Positions 1 through 8,103 of a DNA stretch of 31,599 nucleotides are shown one piece after another. The position numbers were made by a program, and so were the translations under genes. Origin of the DNA: a virus; IMG/VR virus record IMGVR_UViG_3300048584_000281, positions 1 to 31,599 of that record, one strand, 5' to 3'. The notes under the pieces are model-generated. The model was not told where the DNA came from, did no database searches, and was given only the letters and a program-made list of their open reading frames with translations. Position 1 is the first letter of the stretch, and every line of letters starts with the position of its first letter.

Positions 1-222
1 TCATTCGGCGTGTTCGCCCTCGCGGAAGGCGCTGTCGGTGATGCGCTTCAGGAGTTCGGCGTAGTGGGCGAGCGTTCCGACGTGGCCCCAATGCACCTCA
101 TCGGGATGAACATCGAAATGCTCGTCGCTCAGGGCGGCAAGCCGCGCCAGCATGGCGTCGATCTCGACCTTGCGGGCGATGAAGGCGTCGAGGGCCTTGG
201 CGTTTCGGGGTGCGCGGGTCAT
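1..222 (-). CDS. Small hypothetical phage protein
   Basis: This is a complete 73-residue reading frame on the reverse strand, opposite to the late operon. Its ATG is preceded by AGGAG at a normal distance, which supports translation. The protein is soluble-looking, charged and mostly helical, with a central run rich in His, Asp and Glu (about residues 34-48). I see no catalytic motif or membrane segment. It diverges from the terminase small subunit gene across a roughly 95-bp gap, so the two probably have separate promoters. I recall similar small proteins next to terminase genes in alphaproteobacterial prophages, but I know of no function and assign none. Confidence 0.6.
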   Translation of the reverse strand: MTRAPRNAKALDAFIARKVEIDAMLARLAALSDEHFDVHPDEVHWGHVGTLAHYAELLKRITDSAFREGEHAE

Positions 223-317
223 CGGAAATCTCCTTGGTTGGTGACCCCATACAGGCTCTGTCGGGCGCGCTTATCGAGGCAATAAGTGCATCAAAACATT
301 ATGGTTTCGGAGCGGAC

Positions 318-881
318 ATGCAGGGCATGAGCGAGCGCCAGTACGCGTCCCATGTCGGCCTGTCGCGGGGCGCGATCCAGAAGGCGAAGACGTCGGGAAG
401 GCTGGTCCTGCATGCTGACGGTTCGATCGATGCGCGGGCAAGCGATGCGCGCCGCGCGTCGATGACCGACCCCTCGAAGCAGCGGCGCGATGGCGGCGAA
501 GCCAAGCTGAAGCCCGTTCCCGATGCGGCCTTGTCCGCCGTCGGCGACACGCTTCGCGAAAGCGGGATCGCGCCGTCTCCGGCTGGCGGCGGAACCACGT
601 TCCTCCAGGCCAAGACCGCCAACGAGGTGCTGAAGGCTCAGGAACGGCGTCTGCGTCTGCAGCGCATGAAGGGCGAAGTCATCGATCGTGCGCGGGCAAC
701 CGCTCTCGTCTTTCGACTGGCGCGTGAGGAGCGCGATGCTTGGGCGAACTGGCCCGCGCGGATCGCGGCGCTGATGGCAGCGGAGCTCGGCCTCGAAGCG
801 CACGCGATGCAGAAGGTTCTGGAGACCCATGTCCGAGCGCACCTCGCCGATCTCGCCGAGGTCGCCACAGACTTCCGATGA
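318..881 (+). CDS. Terminase small subunit (Nu1-like)
   Basis: This 187-residue protein is the likely DNA-recognition subunit of the packaging motor. The start at 318 is chosen because GGAG lies just upstream; an in-frame ATG at 210 would overlap the divergent neighbour. Residues 4-20 (SERQYASHVGLSRGAIQ) look like a winged helix-turn-helix that would bind the cos or pac site. A polar linker follows, then a helical C-terminal half with a conserved-looking segment (LKAQERRLRLQRMKGEVID) typical of small subunits paired with GpA-type large subunits. Its 3' end overlaps the large-subunit gene by 53 bp, which implies coupled translation. The family call rests on position and the HTH; a narrower assignment is uncertain. 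Confidence 0.75.
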   Translation: MQGMSERQYASHVGLSRGAIQKAKTSGRLVLHADGSIDARASDARRASMTDPSKQRRDGGEAKLKPVPDAALSAVGDTLRESGIAPSPAGGGTTFLQAKTANEVLKAQERRLRLQRMKGEVIDRARATALVFRLAREERDAWANWPARIAALMAAELGLEAHAMQKVLETHVRAHLADLAEVATDFR

Positions 882-2838
882 GCTGTTCGCTTTCGAAGGC
901 GTGGATGCGCTCGTCCAAGCATGGCGCGATGGGCTCACGCCCGATCCCGCGCTCACCGTCTCGGAATGGGCGGATCGGCACCGGTTCCTGAGCCCGCGCG
1001 CTTCGGCCGAACCCGGGCGCTATCGCACGGACCGCACGCCCTACATGCGCGCCATCATGGATGCGCTATCGCCCGGCAACGCCGCGCGCCGCATCGTCTT
1101 CATGAAGGCGGCGCAGGTCGGCGCGACCGAGGCCGGCAACAACTGGATCGGCTATGTCATCCACCATGCGCCAGGACCCATGCTTGCGGTCCAGCCGACG
1201 GTGGAACTCGCCAAGCGCTTCTCGCGCCAGCGCATCGATCCGCTGATCGCTGAAAGCCCGGTGCTGCGCGAGCGCGTCAAGCCGCAACGCTCGCGCGACG
1301 CCGGCAACACGGTTCTGTCGAAGGAATTCCCGGCGGGGCTTCTGGTCATCACCGGCGCCAATAGCGCGGTCGGCCTGCGATCCATGCCGGCGCGCTACCT
1401 GTTTCTCGACGAGGTCGATGCCTATCCGCCGTCCGCCGACGAGGAAGGCGATCCTGTCGCGCTCGCAGAGGCCCGGACGCGCACGTTTTCCTGGCGCTCG
1501 AAGGTTTTCCTGACGTCGACGCCTACGATCCATGGCGTGTCGCGGATCGAGCGCGAGTTCGAGGCGAGCGACCAGCGGCGCTACTTCGTGGCGTGCCCGC
1601 ATTGCGATCACCGCCAGTGGCTCCGCTTCGAGCGTCTGCGCTGGGAGAAGGGTCAACCGCATACGGCGCACTACTCTTGCGAAGCCTGTGAGGGTCGGAT
1701 CGAGGAGCATCACAAGACGGCCTTGATGATGTCCGGCGAGTGGCGTCCGACGCGCGACGATGCGCATTCGGGAACCGTCGGACACCACCTCTCCGGGCTC
1801 TATTCGCCGGTGGGCTGGCTCTCATGGGCGGACATCGCCCGGATGTGGGAAGCCGCGCAGACGAGCGACGAAGCCAAACGCAGCTTCAAGAACGGCGTCC
1901 TCGGCGAAACCTGGATCGAGACCGGCGAAGCACCGGATTGGCAGCGGCTCTACGAGCGTCGCGAGCCATGGCGCATCGGCACGGTGCCGAGCGGCGGTCT
2001 GTTTCTCACGGCAGGCGCCGACATCCAGAAGGATCGTATCGAAGTCTCGATCTGGGCCTGGGGTCGCGGGCTCGCGAGCTGGCTCGTCGACCATATCGTC
2101 ATTCACGGCGGCCCGGACAGCGCCGAGTCTTGGGCGGCTCTGACGGATCTCCTCGGCCAGACCTGGCCGCACGCCCATGGCGTTCGGCTGAGCCTGTCGA
2201 AACTCGCGATCGACACAGGCTTCGAAGCACCCGCCGTCTATGCATGGGCGCGCCAGCAGGGATTTGCGCAGGTCATTCCCATCAAGGGCGTCGAAAGCTT
2301 CAAGCGCACGGCGCCGGTGACAGGCCCGTCCTTCGTCGATGCGACGGAAGGCGGCCGGAAGATCCGCCGCGGCGCGCGGCTCTGGACGATTGCCGTCGCG
2401 ACCTTCAAGGCCGAGACCTATCGGTTTCTACGGTTGTCAAAGCCGACCGACGAGGATGCGGCGGATGGAGCGCAGGGTCCGGCCGGGCTTGTGCACTTGC
2501 CCCAGGGTGTCGACGCCGAATGGGTGAAGCAGCTCGTCGCCGAGCATCTCGTGACCGTCACCACCAAGCGCGGCTTCCAGAAGCTCGAATGGCAGAAGGT
2601 TCGTGAACGCAACGAGGCGCTGGACTGCCGGGTCTATGCCCGCGCCGCCGTCTGGATCGCAGGAGCCGATCGCTGGTCGGAGGAGAAGTGGCGCGATCTC
2701 GAAGATCAGGTCGGCCCGCAGCCTGCGGAGACTGACGATACGCAATCGAACATCGAAGCCGGGCGTCTCGCCCGCCCAACCCCACCATCCACGAAGCGGC
2801 AGAGCGACTGGCTCGGCCCGCGCGGGAAGTGGTTCTGA
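829..2838 (+). CDS. Terminase large subunit (GpA family)
   Basis: This 669-residue protein is the ATPase/nuclease that cuts and pumps phage DNA into the prohead. The adenine-binding and Walker A-like segment is KAAQVGATE (residues 93-101), of the lambda gpA type. Walker B is LFLDEVD (191-197). A zinc-binding pair CPHC (256-259) and CEAC (284-287) follows, as is usual in the family. The C-terminal nuclease half contains GADIQKDR and LAIDTGFEAP, which carry the likely metal-binding aspartates. The ATG at 829 has GGAG six bases upstream and sits inside the small-subunit gene. The length matches GpA-type terminases. The gene is intact and followed by the gpW-like gene after 9 bases. Confidence 0.95.
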   Translation: MSERTSPISPRSPQTSDELFAFEGVDALVQAWRDGLTPDPALTVSEWADRHRFLSPRASAEPGRYRTDRTPYMRAIMDALSPGNAARRIVFMKAAQVGATEAGNNWIGYVIHHAPGPMLAVQPTVELAKRFSRQRIDPLIAESPVLRERVKPQRSRDAGNTVLSKEFPAGLLVITGANSAVGLRSMPARYLFLDEVDAYPPSADEEGDPVALAEARTRTFSWRSKVFLTSTPTIHGVSRIEREFEASDQRRYFVACPHCDHRQWLRFERLRWEKGQPHTAHYSCEACEGRIEEHHKTALMMSGEWRPTRDDAHSGTVGHHLSGLYSPVGWLSWADIARMWEAAQTSDEAKRSFKNGVLGETWIETGEAPDWQRLYERREPWRIGTVPSGGLFLTAGADIQKDRIEVSIWAWGRGLASWLVDHIVIHGGPDSAESWAALTDLLGQTWPHAHGVRLSLSKLAIDTGFEAPAVYAWARQQGFAQVIPIKGVESFKRTAPVTGPSFVDATEGGRKIRRGARLWTIAVATFKAETYRFLRLSKPTDEDAADGAQGPAGLVHLPQGVDAEWVKQLVAEHLVTVTTKRGFQKLEWQKVRERNEALDCRVYARAAVWIAGADRWSEEKWRDLEDQVGPQPAETDDTQSNIEAGRLARPTPPSTKRQSDWLGPRGKWF

Positions 2839-2847
2839 GGATCTGTC

Positions 2848-3057
2848 ATGGCCTGGACGACCGACGAACTCGATGCGTTGAAGCGGGCCTATGCCAGCGG
2901 CACGCTCCGGGTCAGCTATGACGGCAAGACCGTTGAATATGGCTCGGCGGATGACCTGCTGAAGCGGATCCGCACCATCGAGGCCGAGATCACGGCATCC
3001 TCCGGCGTGTCGCGCCCCATCGCGGGCTATGCCGGGTTCGGACGGGGCGACCGGTGA
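2848..3057 (+). CDS. gpW-like head-tail joining protein
   Basis: This 69-residue protein matches the size and helix-hairpin-helix style of lambda gpW, which binds below the portal and completes the DNA-filled head before tail attachment. The N-terminal helix (TTDELDALKRAYASG) is followed by a short beta pair (LRVSYDGKTVEYGS) and a second helix (ADDLLKRIRTIEAEI), the order expected for the gpW fold. It sits between the large terminase and the portal exactly as in lambda, and its stop overlaps the portal's GTG start by 4 bp. The assignment rests on size, predicted fold and gene order. Confidence 0.85.
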   Translation: MAWTTDELDALKRAYASGTLRVSYDGKTVEYGSADDLLKRIRTIEAEITASSGVSRPIAGYAGFGRGDR

Positions 3058-4574
3058 GCCAGATCACCTTCCTCGACCGGATGGTGGCGTGGGCCGCGCC
3101 CGAGGCAGGTGTGAGGCGGGCGCTCGCGCGGCGCAGCTTCGAGGCACTGAGCGCCAAGGCCCATGGCAATGCCCGTGGCTATGACGGCGCGGCCAAGGGA
3201 AGGCGCACGGACGGCTGGAAGGCGGCAGGAACATCGGCTGATGCCGAGATCGCCGCCGCCAGCGGATTGCTGCGGGACCGCATGCGCGATCTCACCCGCA
3301 ACAATCCGCACGCGGCGAAGGCTGTCTCGGTGCTGGTCAACAACATCATCGGCAGCGGTATCATTCCGCGCGCTGCGACGGGTGACGCAAGGCTCGACGA
3401 GACGGTTGACCGGCTCTGGACCGATTGGTCCGCCGCCTGCGACGCCGATGGACAGCTCGACATCTTCGGGCTGCAGACCCTCGCCGTGCGGGAAATGATC
3501 GAGGCTGGCGAGGTGCTGATCCGCCGCCGCCCGCGACGTCTGAGCGATGGTCCGGCCGTTCCGCTCCAGATCCAGATCATTGAAGCCGATCTCCTGGACA
3601 ACACCCGCAGCGGCGATCTCGCCGATGGCGGCCGGCTGCTTCAGGGCATCGAATTCGATCCCTTGGGCCGACGCCGCGCCTATTGGCTCCATGCCCAGCA
3701 TCCTGGCGATGCGGTCGTCACCATGCGCCGACGTCTGGAGAGCCTCGCCATCCCGGCGAGCGAGGTGCTGCATCTCTACGAGAAGCAGCGCACGCAGGTT
3801 CGCGGCGTGCCGTGGGGCACGCCGGTGATGCGGGCGTTGCGCGATCTCGATGACTGGACGCAGGCAGAGCTGGTCCGCAAGAAGACGGAAGCCTGTGTCG
3901 TCGGCATCGTGCTTGGCGCCGATGAAGCCGATCAGGGCATCGCCCCGTCGGTAGTCGACGCCGACGGCAACCGCGTCGAACAGTTCGAGCCCGGATTGAT
4001 CGCCTATGCGCGCGGCGGAAAGGACATCCGCTTCAATCAACCGGCCACGACGGCGGGTGTCGGCGAATGGCTCCGCGCGCAGCTTCACATCGTGGCAGCC
4101 GGGTTCCGCATGCCCTACGAGCTGCTGACCGGCGATCTCAGTCAGGTCAATTATTCATCGATTCGGGCGGGGCTCGTGGAATTCCGCCGCCTGATCGACG
4201 CCGTCCAATGGCAGATCGTGATCCCGGTTCTCTGCCAGCCCATGTGGGTCTGGTTCTGCCAGGCCGCATGGGCTGCCGGGAAACTGCCGCGGCCGGACAT
4301 CGCGGTCGAATGGTCGCCGCCGCGTTTCGAAGCCGTGGACCCGCTGAAGGACGCGATGGCCGATCTTCTGGCGTTGCGCTCGGGCACCATGTCGCTGGCA
4401 CAGGCCATCGCCCGCCAGGGTCACAACCCCGATGCCGTGCTCGCCGAGATCGCCGCGATGAACGCCAAAATCGACGCCCTCGGGCTCATTCTCGACAGCG
4501 ATCCGCGGCGCGTGACGAAGACCGGCGTGATGCAGGCTGACGCCACCGGCCAACCCTACAATCCTGACAACTGA
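3054..4574 (+). CDS. Portal protein (lambda gpB family)
   Basis: This 506-residue protein is the dodecameric portal at the head vertex, the channel for DNA and the docking site for terminase and neck. Features of the lambda-type family are visible: a helical N-terminus, the segment LTRNNPHAAKAVSVLVNNIIGSG (about 83-105), the pattern PFQIQIIEADLLD-like near residue 180, and the conserved LLTGDLSQVNYSSIRAGL segment around residue 360. Translation starts at a GTG that overlaps the gpW-like stop codon by 4 bp, indicating coupling. Length and neighbours are standard. It lacks a fused protease, which here is fused to the capsid gene instead. Confidence 0.93.
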   Translation: MSQITFLDRMVAWAAPEAGVRRALARRSFEALSAKAHGNARGYDGAAKGRRTDGWKAAGTSADAEIAAASGLLRDRMRDLTRNNPHAAKAVSVLVNNIIGSGIIPRAATGDARLDETVDRLWTDWSAACDADGQLDIFGLQTLAVREMIEAGEVLIRRRPRRLSDGPAVPLQIQIIEADLLDNTRSGDLADGGRLLQGIEFDPLGRRRAYWLHAQHPGDAVVTMRRRLESLAIPASEVLHLYEKQRTQVRGVPWGTPVMRALRDLDDWTQAELVRKKTEACVVGIVLGADEADQGIAPSVVDADGNRVEQFEPGLIAYARGGKDIRFNQPATTAGVGEWLRAQLHIVAAGFRMPYELLTGDLSQVNYSSIRAGLVEFRRLIDAVQWQIVIPVLCQPMWVWFCQAAWAAGKLPRPDIAVEWSPPRFEAVDPLKDAMADLLALRSGTMSLAQAIARQGHNPDAVLAEIAAMNAKIDALGLILDSDPRRVTKTGVMQADATGQPYNPDN

Positions 4575-4585
4575 GCTTTTGCCCT

Positions 4586-6547
4586 ATGACCCGAAACATC
4601 GACCTGCCACCGCTGACGCGGGCGGCGGACCTGTTGCCTGCGTCGATCGATGCGGCCGAGCGCACCATCGAGGTGGTCTGGTCCACTGGCGCCCGTGTGC
4701 GTCGCAATCCCTTCTTCGGCGATCCGTTCGACGAGGAACTGGCGATGGATCCGCGCGCCGTCCGTCTCGATCGCCTGAACGCGGGCGCGCCCCTCCTGAA
4801 GGTGCACGATGCCTCCGCGCTCGACAGCATCATCGGTTCGGTCGTGCCCGGCAGCGCCCGCATCGAGAACGGACGCGGCATCGCCCGTGTCCGCTTCTCC
4901 GACCGGGTGGAAGTCGAGCCGCTCTGGAAGGACGTCGAGGCCGGGCACATCCGTGCGGTCTCGATCGGCTACCAGGTCCATCGCTTCGAAGTGTCCAGGC
5001 AGGCAGGCGCACCCGAGCTCTGGCGCGCGGTCGATTGGACACCCTTCGAGATTTCCGCGGTGCCCGTCGGCGCTGATCCGGCAGCGGGCTTCCGCTCCGA
5101 CGAAACGCTTCACCCCTGCGTCGTCCACCGCGCCGACGCTCCATCCAAGGAGAAAACAGCCATGGACGACGCTGTGACCGACAATGCCGAAACGCAGAAC
5201 CGCCAGGCCGCGCCTGAAGCACAGGATCGCGTATCGAACACGCCGCTGACCGATGCGGAGACGATTGCCGCCCGCGCGCGCGATTCCGAACGCGAACGTG
5301 TCGGAACCATCTACGATCTTGCCGGCCGCCTGCACCTCGAGCGCAGCTTCGCCGACGATCTGGTCAAGCGCGGCGTCACGCTCGATGCGGCGCGCAGCGA
5401 AATCCTCGACAAGGTCGCCACCGATGCCGAGAAGACGCGGGTTTCGCCTCAGGTCAGCGTTCCGCTCGGCGGTCGCGATGAACGCGTCACCCGTCGTGAC
5501 GCCGTTTCGAATGCTCTTCTGCACCGCTACTCGCCCACGCTCTTCCCCTTGAGCGAACCGGCGCGGGAGTATCGCGGACTGACCCTGATCGAGCTTGCCC
5601 GCGAGTTCCTGGCATCCGCGGGCGTCAATGTGCGCGGGCTTTCCCGCGACGAGATCGCCACGCGCGCCCTTCACTCCACCTCTGACTTCCCGGAAGTTCT
5701 CGCGGCCGTGACGGGCAAGACGCTCCGGCAGGCCTATGATGCCTATCCGCGCACCTACGTTCCCTTCTGTCGGCAGGTGCTCGCCACCGACTTCAAGGCG
5801 ATGCACCGTGTCCAGCTCGGCGAAGCCCCGCAGCTCGTGAAGGTCAACGAGGGCGGCGAGTTCAAGCGCGGCACCCTTGCCGAAGGTCGCGAGAGCTACC
5901 GTGTCGAGACCTATGGGCGCGTCGTCGCGGTCACCCGGCAGGTCCTCATCAACGACGATCTCGACGCCTTCACCCGCATCCCGGCGATGTATGGCACGGC
6001 GATCGCCACGCTGGAGAGCAACGTGGTCTGGGGCATCATCCTGGCCAACGCCGCCATGAGCGACTCCATTGCGCTGTTCCACCAGAACCACGGCAATCTG
6101 GCGAACCCGGCCACCGCGCTCAGCGTCACCGCGATCGGCGCGGCGCGCGCGGCCATGGCCCGGCAGACGGGGCTCGACAAGAAGACTATCCTCAACGTCC
6201 GGCCCGCCTATCTCATCGTGCCGGCATCGCTCGAACTCGCGGCCGAGCAGCTTGTGGCGCAGAACCTCGTGCCTGCCCAGACTGGCAACGTGGTTCCGTC
6301 CTCGATCCGCACATTGACGCCGATCTCCGAGCCTCGTCTCGATGCCGCGAGCCTTACCGCCTGGTATCTCGCCGCGAACCCCGCCCAGATCGACACCATC
6401 GAGTACGCCTATCTCGAAGGCCAGCAGGGCGCCTACATCGAGACGCGCAATGGCTTCGACGTCGACGGCGTCGAGATCAAGTGCCGCCTCGACTTCGGCG
6501 CAAAGGCGATCGACTGGCGCGGCCTTTACCGCAATCCCGGCGCGTGA
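4586..6547 (+). CDS. Prohead protease / major capsid fusion protein
   Basis: One 653-residue frame joins a prohead protease to a major capsid protein. Residues 1-180 resemble the HK97-type serine protease: His74 (LLKVHDAS) and Ser126 (IRAVSIGYQ) fit the catalytic pair, and EISAVPVGAD (155-164) is the usual motif after them. A charged, helical, scaffold-like stretch covers about 193-310. The rest looks like a Mu gpT-type capsid subunit, with motifs such as GGEFKRGTL, VTRQVLINDDLDAF and the C-terminal KCRLDFGAKAIDWRG. The upstream start at 4586 has a poor ribosome binding site, whereas an internal in-frame ATG at 5162 has AAGGAG 9 bases upstream. I infer two products: a little full-length protease fusion and much scaffold-capsid protein. 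Confidence 0.9.
   Translation: MTRNIDLPPLTRAADLLPASIDAAERTIEVVWSTGARVRRNPFFGDPFDEELAMDPRAVRLDRLNAGAPLLKVHDASALDSIIGSVVPGSARIENGRGIARVRFSDRVEVEPLWKDVEAGHIRAVSIGYQVHRFEVSRQAGAPELWRAVDWTPFEISAVPVGADPAAGFRSDETLHPCVVHRADAPSKEKTAMDDAVTDNAETQNRQAAPEAQDRVSNTPLTDAETIAARARDSERERVGTIYDLAGRLHLERSFADDLVKRGVTLDAARSEILDKVATDAEKTRVSPQVSVPLGGRDERVTRRDAVSNALLHRYSPTLFPLSEPAREYRGLTLIELAREFLASAGVNVRGLSRDEIATRALHSTSDFPEVLAAVTGKTLRQAYDAYPRTYVPFCRQVLATDFKAMHRVQLGEAPQLVKVNEGGEFKRGTLAEGRESYRVETYGRVVAVTRQVLINDDLDAFTRIPAMYGTAIATLESNVVWGIILANAAMSDSIALFHQNHGNLANPATALSVTAIGAARAAMARQTGLDKKTILNVRPAYLIVPASLELAAEQLVAQNLVPAQTGNVVPSSIRTLTPISEPRLDAASLTAWYLAANPAQIDTIEYAYLEGQQGAYIETRNGFDVDGVEIKCRLDFGAKAIDWRGLYRNPGA
5147..5164 (+). 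promoter_or_regulatory. Internal ribosome binding site and ATG in the protease/capsid gene
   Basis: AAGGAG occupies 5147-5152 and an ATG lies at 5162, in frame with the large fusion gene (residue 193). The internal start falls exactly at the protease-capsid boundary. A 461-residue product (5162-6547) would be a scaffold-domain plus capsid protein without protease. The external start at 4586 has no comparable Shine-Dalgarno sequence, so the internal site is likely the major one. Confidence 0.6.
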
Positions 6548-6595
6548 TCGCCGCCGGAACGCTTCCCCATCCCCTGACACATTCGGAGAACTCCC

Positions 6596-6931
6596 ATGCG
6601 CGGCTATATCCAGCCCGGCAACACCATCACGCTTCCCGCCCCCTATGCCGTGGCTTCCGGCGACGGCCTGTTGGTGGGCGCGATCTTCGGCATCGCGACC
6701 GGATCGGCGGCCATCAACGCCGAGGTCGAGACTCTCACAGAAGGCGTGGTCGAACTGCGCAAGGCCCCGTCCCAGGCATGGGCCGTCGGCGCGCGCATCT
6801 ACTGGGACAACGCCGCACGTCTCGCGACGACCGTGATCGCATCGAACACCCTGATCGGCGCTGCGACCGAGCCCGTGGCAGGCGGGGTTAACGATACGAT
6901 CGGTCGCGTCCGGCTCAACGGCGTGGCCTAA
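6596..6931 (+). CDS. DUF2190 capsid cement/decoration protein
   Basis: This 111-residue protein has the all-beta look of the DUF2190 family, small proteins encoded right after the major capsid gene that decorate and stabilise the shell. The typical N-terminus (YIQPGNTITLPAPYAVASGDGLLVG) and the central pattern VELRKAPSQAWAVGARIYWD are seen. The ATG follows GGAGAACTCCC, a good ribosome binding site. Its stop codon overlaps the stop of the convergent RES toxin gene by 4 bp, so no terminator separates the phage operon from that inserted module. Function is inferred from family and position. Confidence 0.85.
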   Translation: MRGYIQPGNTITLPAPYAVASGDGLLVGAIFGIATGSAAINAEVETLTEGVVELRKAPSQAWAVGARIYWDNAARLATTVIASNTLIGAATEPVAGGVNDTIGRVRLNGVA

Positions 6932-7704
6932 AGGTCGCCACGGTCCCATTTCAGGGCCGCGATCCGCGGATCGGCGGCGAAGGTTCCACGCGGAAACTCG
7001 AGACCCTGACGGGGGAACTCGCACAAGGCCTGAACACCGGATGGGCTTAGCCGAATGCGCCAAGTCTGCCGGTCGACCGGTGCGGGCCTTGCAAAGGCGC
7101 GGCACATCAGGATCGCGAGATTGGCTCGTTGATCCGGATCGCGGACCGACTGGTAACGGATCACATCAGCGTCCGCTGCTCGGGCGGCGTCGGCGAAGGC
7201 TTGGCAGGGACCAAAGTCGGTGCGATCCGTCCAGAGGCCGCTGTCTTGCGAGAGCGGTTCGCTCATCAGATCGAGCAGCCGCACGCTCGACACCGCAGCC
7301 GAGAAGGCCGTGTACTCCGCAGCGTCAGCCGGCCAAGGCGTGGCGGGCGACTCGGCGAAGAACAGCAGCCGGTAGAACGCCATCTCGGCGACAGCGGTCG
7401 CCGGGTGTTCCGCCGCGTAGTAGACTCCGAGCGTGCGCCCTGCGCGCCGAAAGCGGGACCCTGTCGGATAGATCGCGCCATAACGGAACGGCGTCGCCAA
7501 CAGGAAATCGAGATGGCGGCAGTCCGGCGGGATCGCGGGTTTCGTCTCCTCGATCAGTTCTTCGAGCAAGGACTGTTCGGCGAGCGTGTCGGTCAGCTTC
7601 AAGGTCGAGACGCGATGCTGGGCCTCGACGAGCCGCCAGCACGCGCCGTCGAAGCGACGGAACTCAGACGAGAGCGCGACGCGCGTCCAGATAGGCGATG
7701 ACAT
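6928..7704 (-). CDS. RES-domain toxin (NAD+-degrading family)
   Basis: This 258-residue protein carries the RES domain, a family whose characterised toxins deplete NAD+ by phosphorolysis and are held in check by an Xre-type antitoxin. The motif TGSRFRRAG (81-89) supplies the conserved arginine. The following GVYYAAEHPATAVAEMAF (93-110) contains the conserved Tyr and Glu107. The later RYQSVRDPDQRANLAIL carries the expected serine. The start at 7704 lies inside the upstream antitoxin gene (41-bp overlap), so the two are translationally coupled. The gene is intact and reads against the phage head operon, ending exactly at the cement protein's stop. In a prophage it could mediate addiction or abortive infection (inference). 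Confidence 0.9.
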   Translation of the reverse strand: MSSPIWTRVALSSEFRRFDGACWRLVEAQHRVSTLKLTDTLAEQSLLEELIEETKPAIPPDCRHLDFLLATPFRYGAIYPTGSRFRRAGRTLGVYYAAEHPATAVAEMAFYRLLFFAESPATPWPADAAEYTAFSAAVSSVRLLDLMSEPLSQDSGLWTDRTDFGPCQAFADAARAADADVIRYQSVRDPDQRANLAILMCRAFARPAPVDRQTWRIRLSPSGVQALCEFPRQGLEFPRGTFAADPRIAALKWDRGDL

Positions 7705-8044
7705 CGACGAGTCCGCTCACGGTTTGCACCTTCTCGATCGGCTGAGCGTCGAGAGCGGTGTTGGGATTGACGAGCCAGCTTGCCGCGACCCTGGCGTCGC
7801 CTCCTGCAATCGCGTCGAGGGAGCGGAACAGGCGCACGAAGAGGATCGCCAGCTCGAACGGCTTCGTCCCAGGCTCAAGACCGAATTCCCCGCGCTTCAT
7901 GCGCGAGACCGTCGCCTCGCTGACACCGATGACGGTGGCGAGGATCCGGGCGGTCACACCCAACTGATCCGCAGCACGAAGAACTGCCTTGGTGACGACC
8001 GGACCGGCTTCCGGGCGGGCGGCGGCGGACAGAAGGACTGTCAT
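7664..8044 (-). CDS. Xre/MbcA/ParS-type antitoxin
   Basis: This 126-residue protein is the partner of the RES toxin. I place the start at 8044 because AAAGGAG lies just upstream; an ATG at 8077 lacks such a site and falls within the operator region. Residues near 40-55 (VIGVSEATVSRMKRG) form a helix-turn-helix. The C-terminal half, with GGDARVAASWLVNPNTAL and a following P-I-E plus GLVDVIAYL, matches the toxin-binding MbcA/ParS (formerly DUF2384) domain. Such antitoxins block the RES active site and repress their own promoter. Two similar imperfect palindromes just upstream fit that role. Order is antitoxin first, toxin second, the usual arrangement. Confidence 0.9.
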   Translation of the reverse strand: MTVLLSAAARPEAGPVVTKAVLRAADQLGVTARILATVIGVSEATVSRMKRGEFGLEPGTKPFELAILFVRLFRSLDAIAGGDARVAASWLVNPNTALDAQPIEKVQTVSGLVDVIAYLDARRALV

Positions 8045-8053
8045 GGGCGTCTC

Positions 8054-8095
8054 CTTTCTAAAGAAACTATATGACATGAAACTTCCTAAGGAAAG
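8054..8095 (-). promoter_or_regulatory. Promoter and paired operators of the RES/Xre module
   Basis: Reading on the reverse strand, a -35-like TTTCCT (8089-8094) is 17 bp from a -10-like TATAGT (8066-8071). Two similar 14-mers, CTTTCTAAAGAAAC (8054-8067) and CTTCCTAAGGAAAG (8082-8095), cover the region after the -10 and the -35. Each is an imperfect palindrome, and their starts are 28 bp apart. They are good candidates for autorepression sites of the Xre antitoxin. The second also contains the AAGGAA that probably serves as ribosome binding site for the forward gene at 8104. Confidence 0.55.
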
Positions 8096-8103
8096 AGAAA
8101 TCC

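Noticed and set aside
4556-7105. 849-residue open frame on the reverse strand across the capsid gene
   Set aside because: It is antisense to a clear protease/capsid gene, has low-complexity Arg/Asp/Gly composition, no motifs and no ribosome binding site. High-GC genes often leave such open antisense frames.
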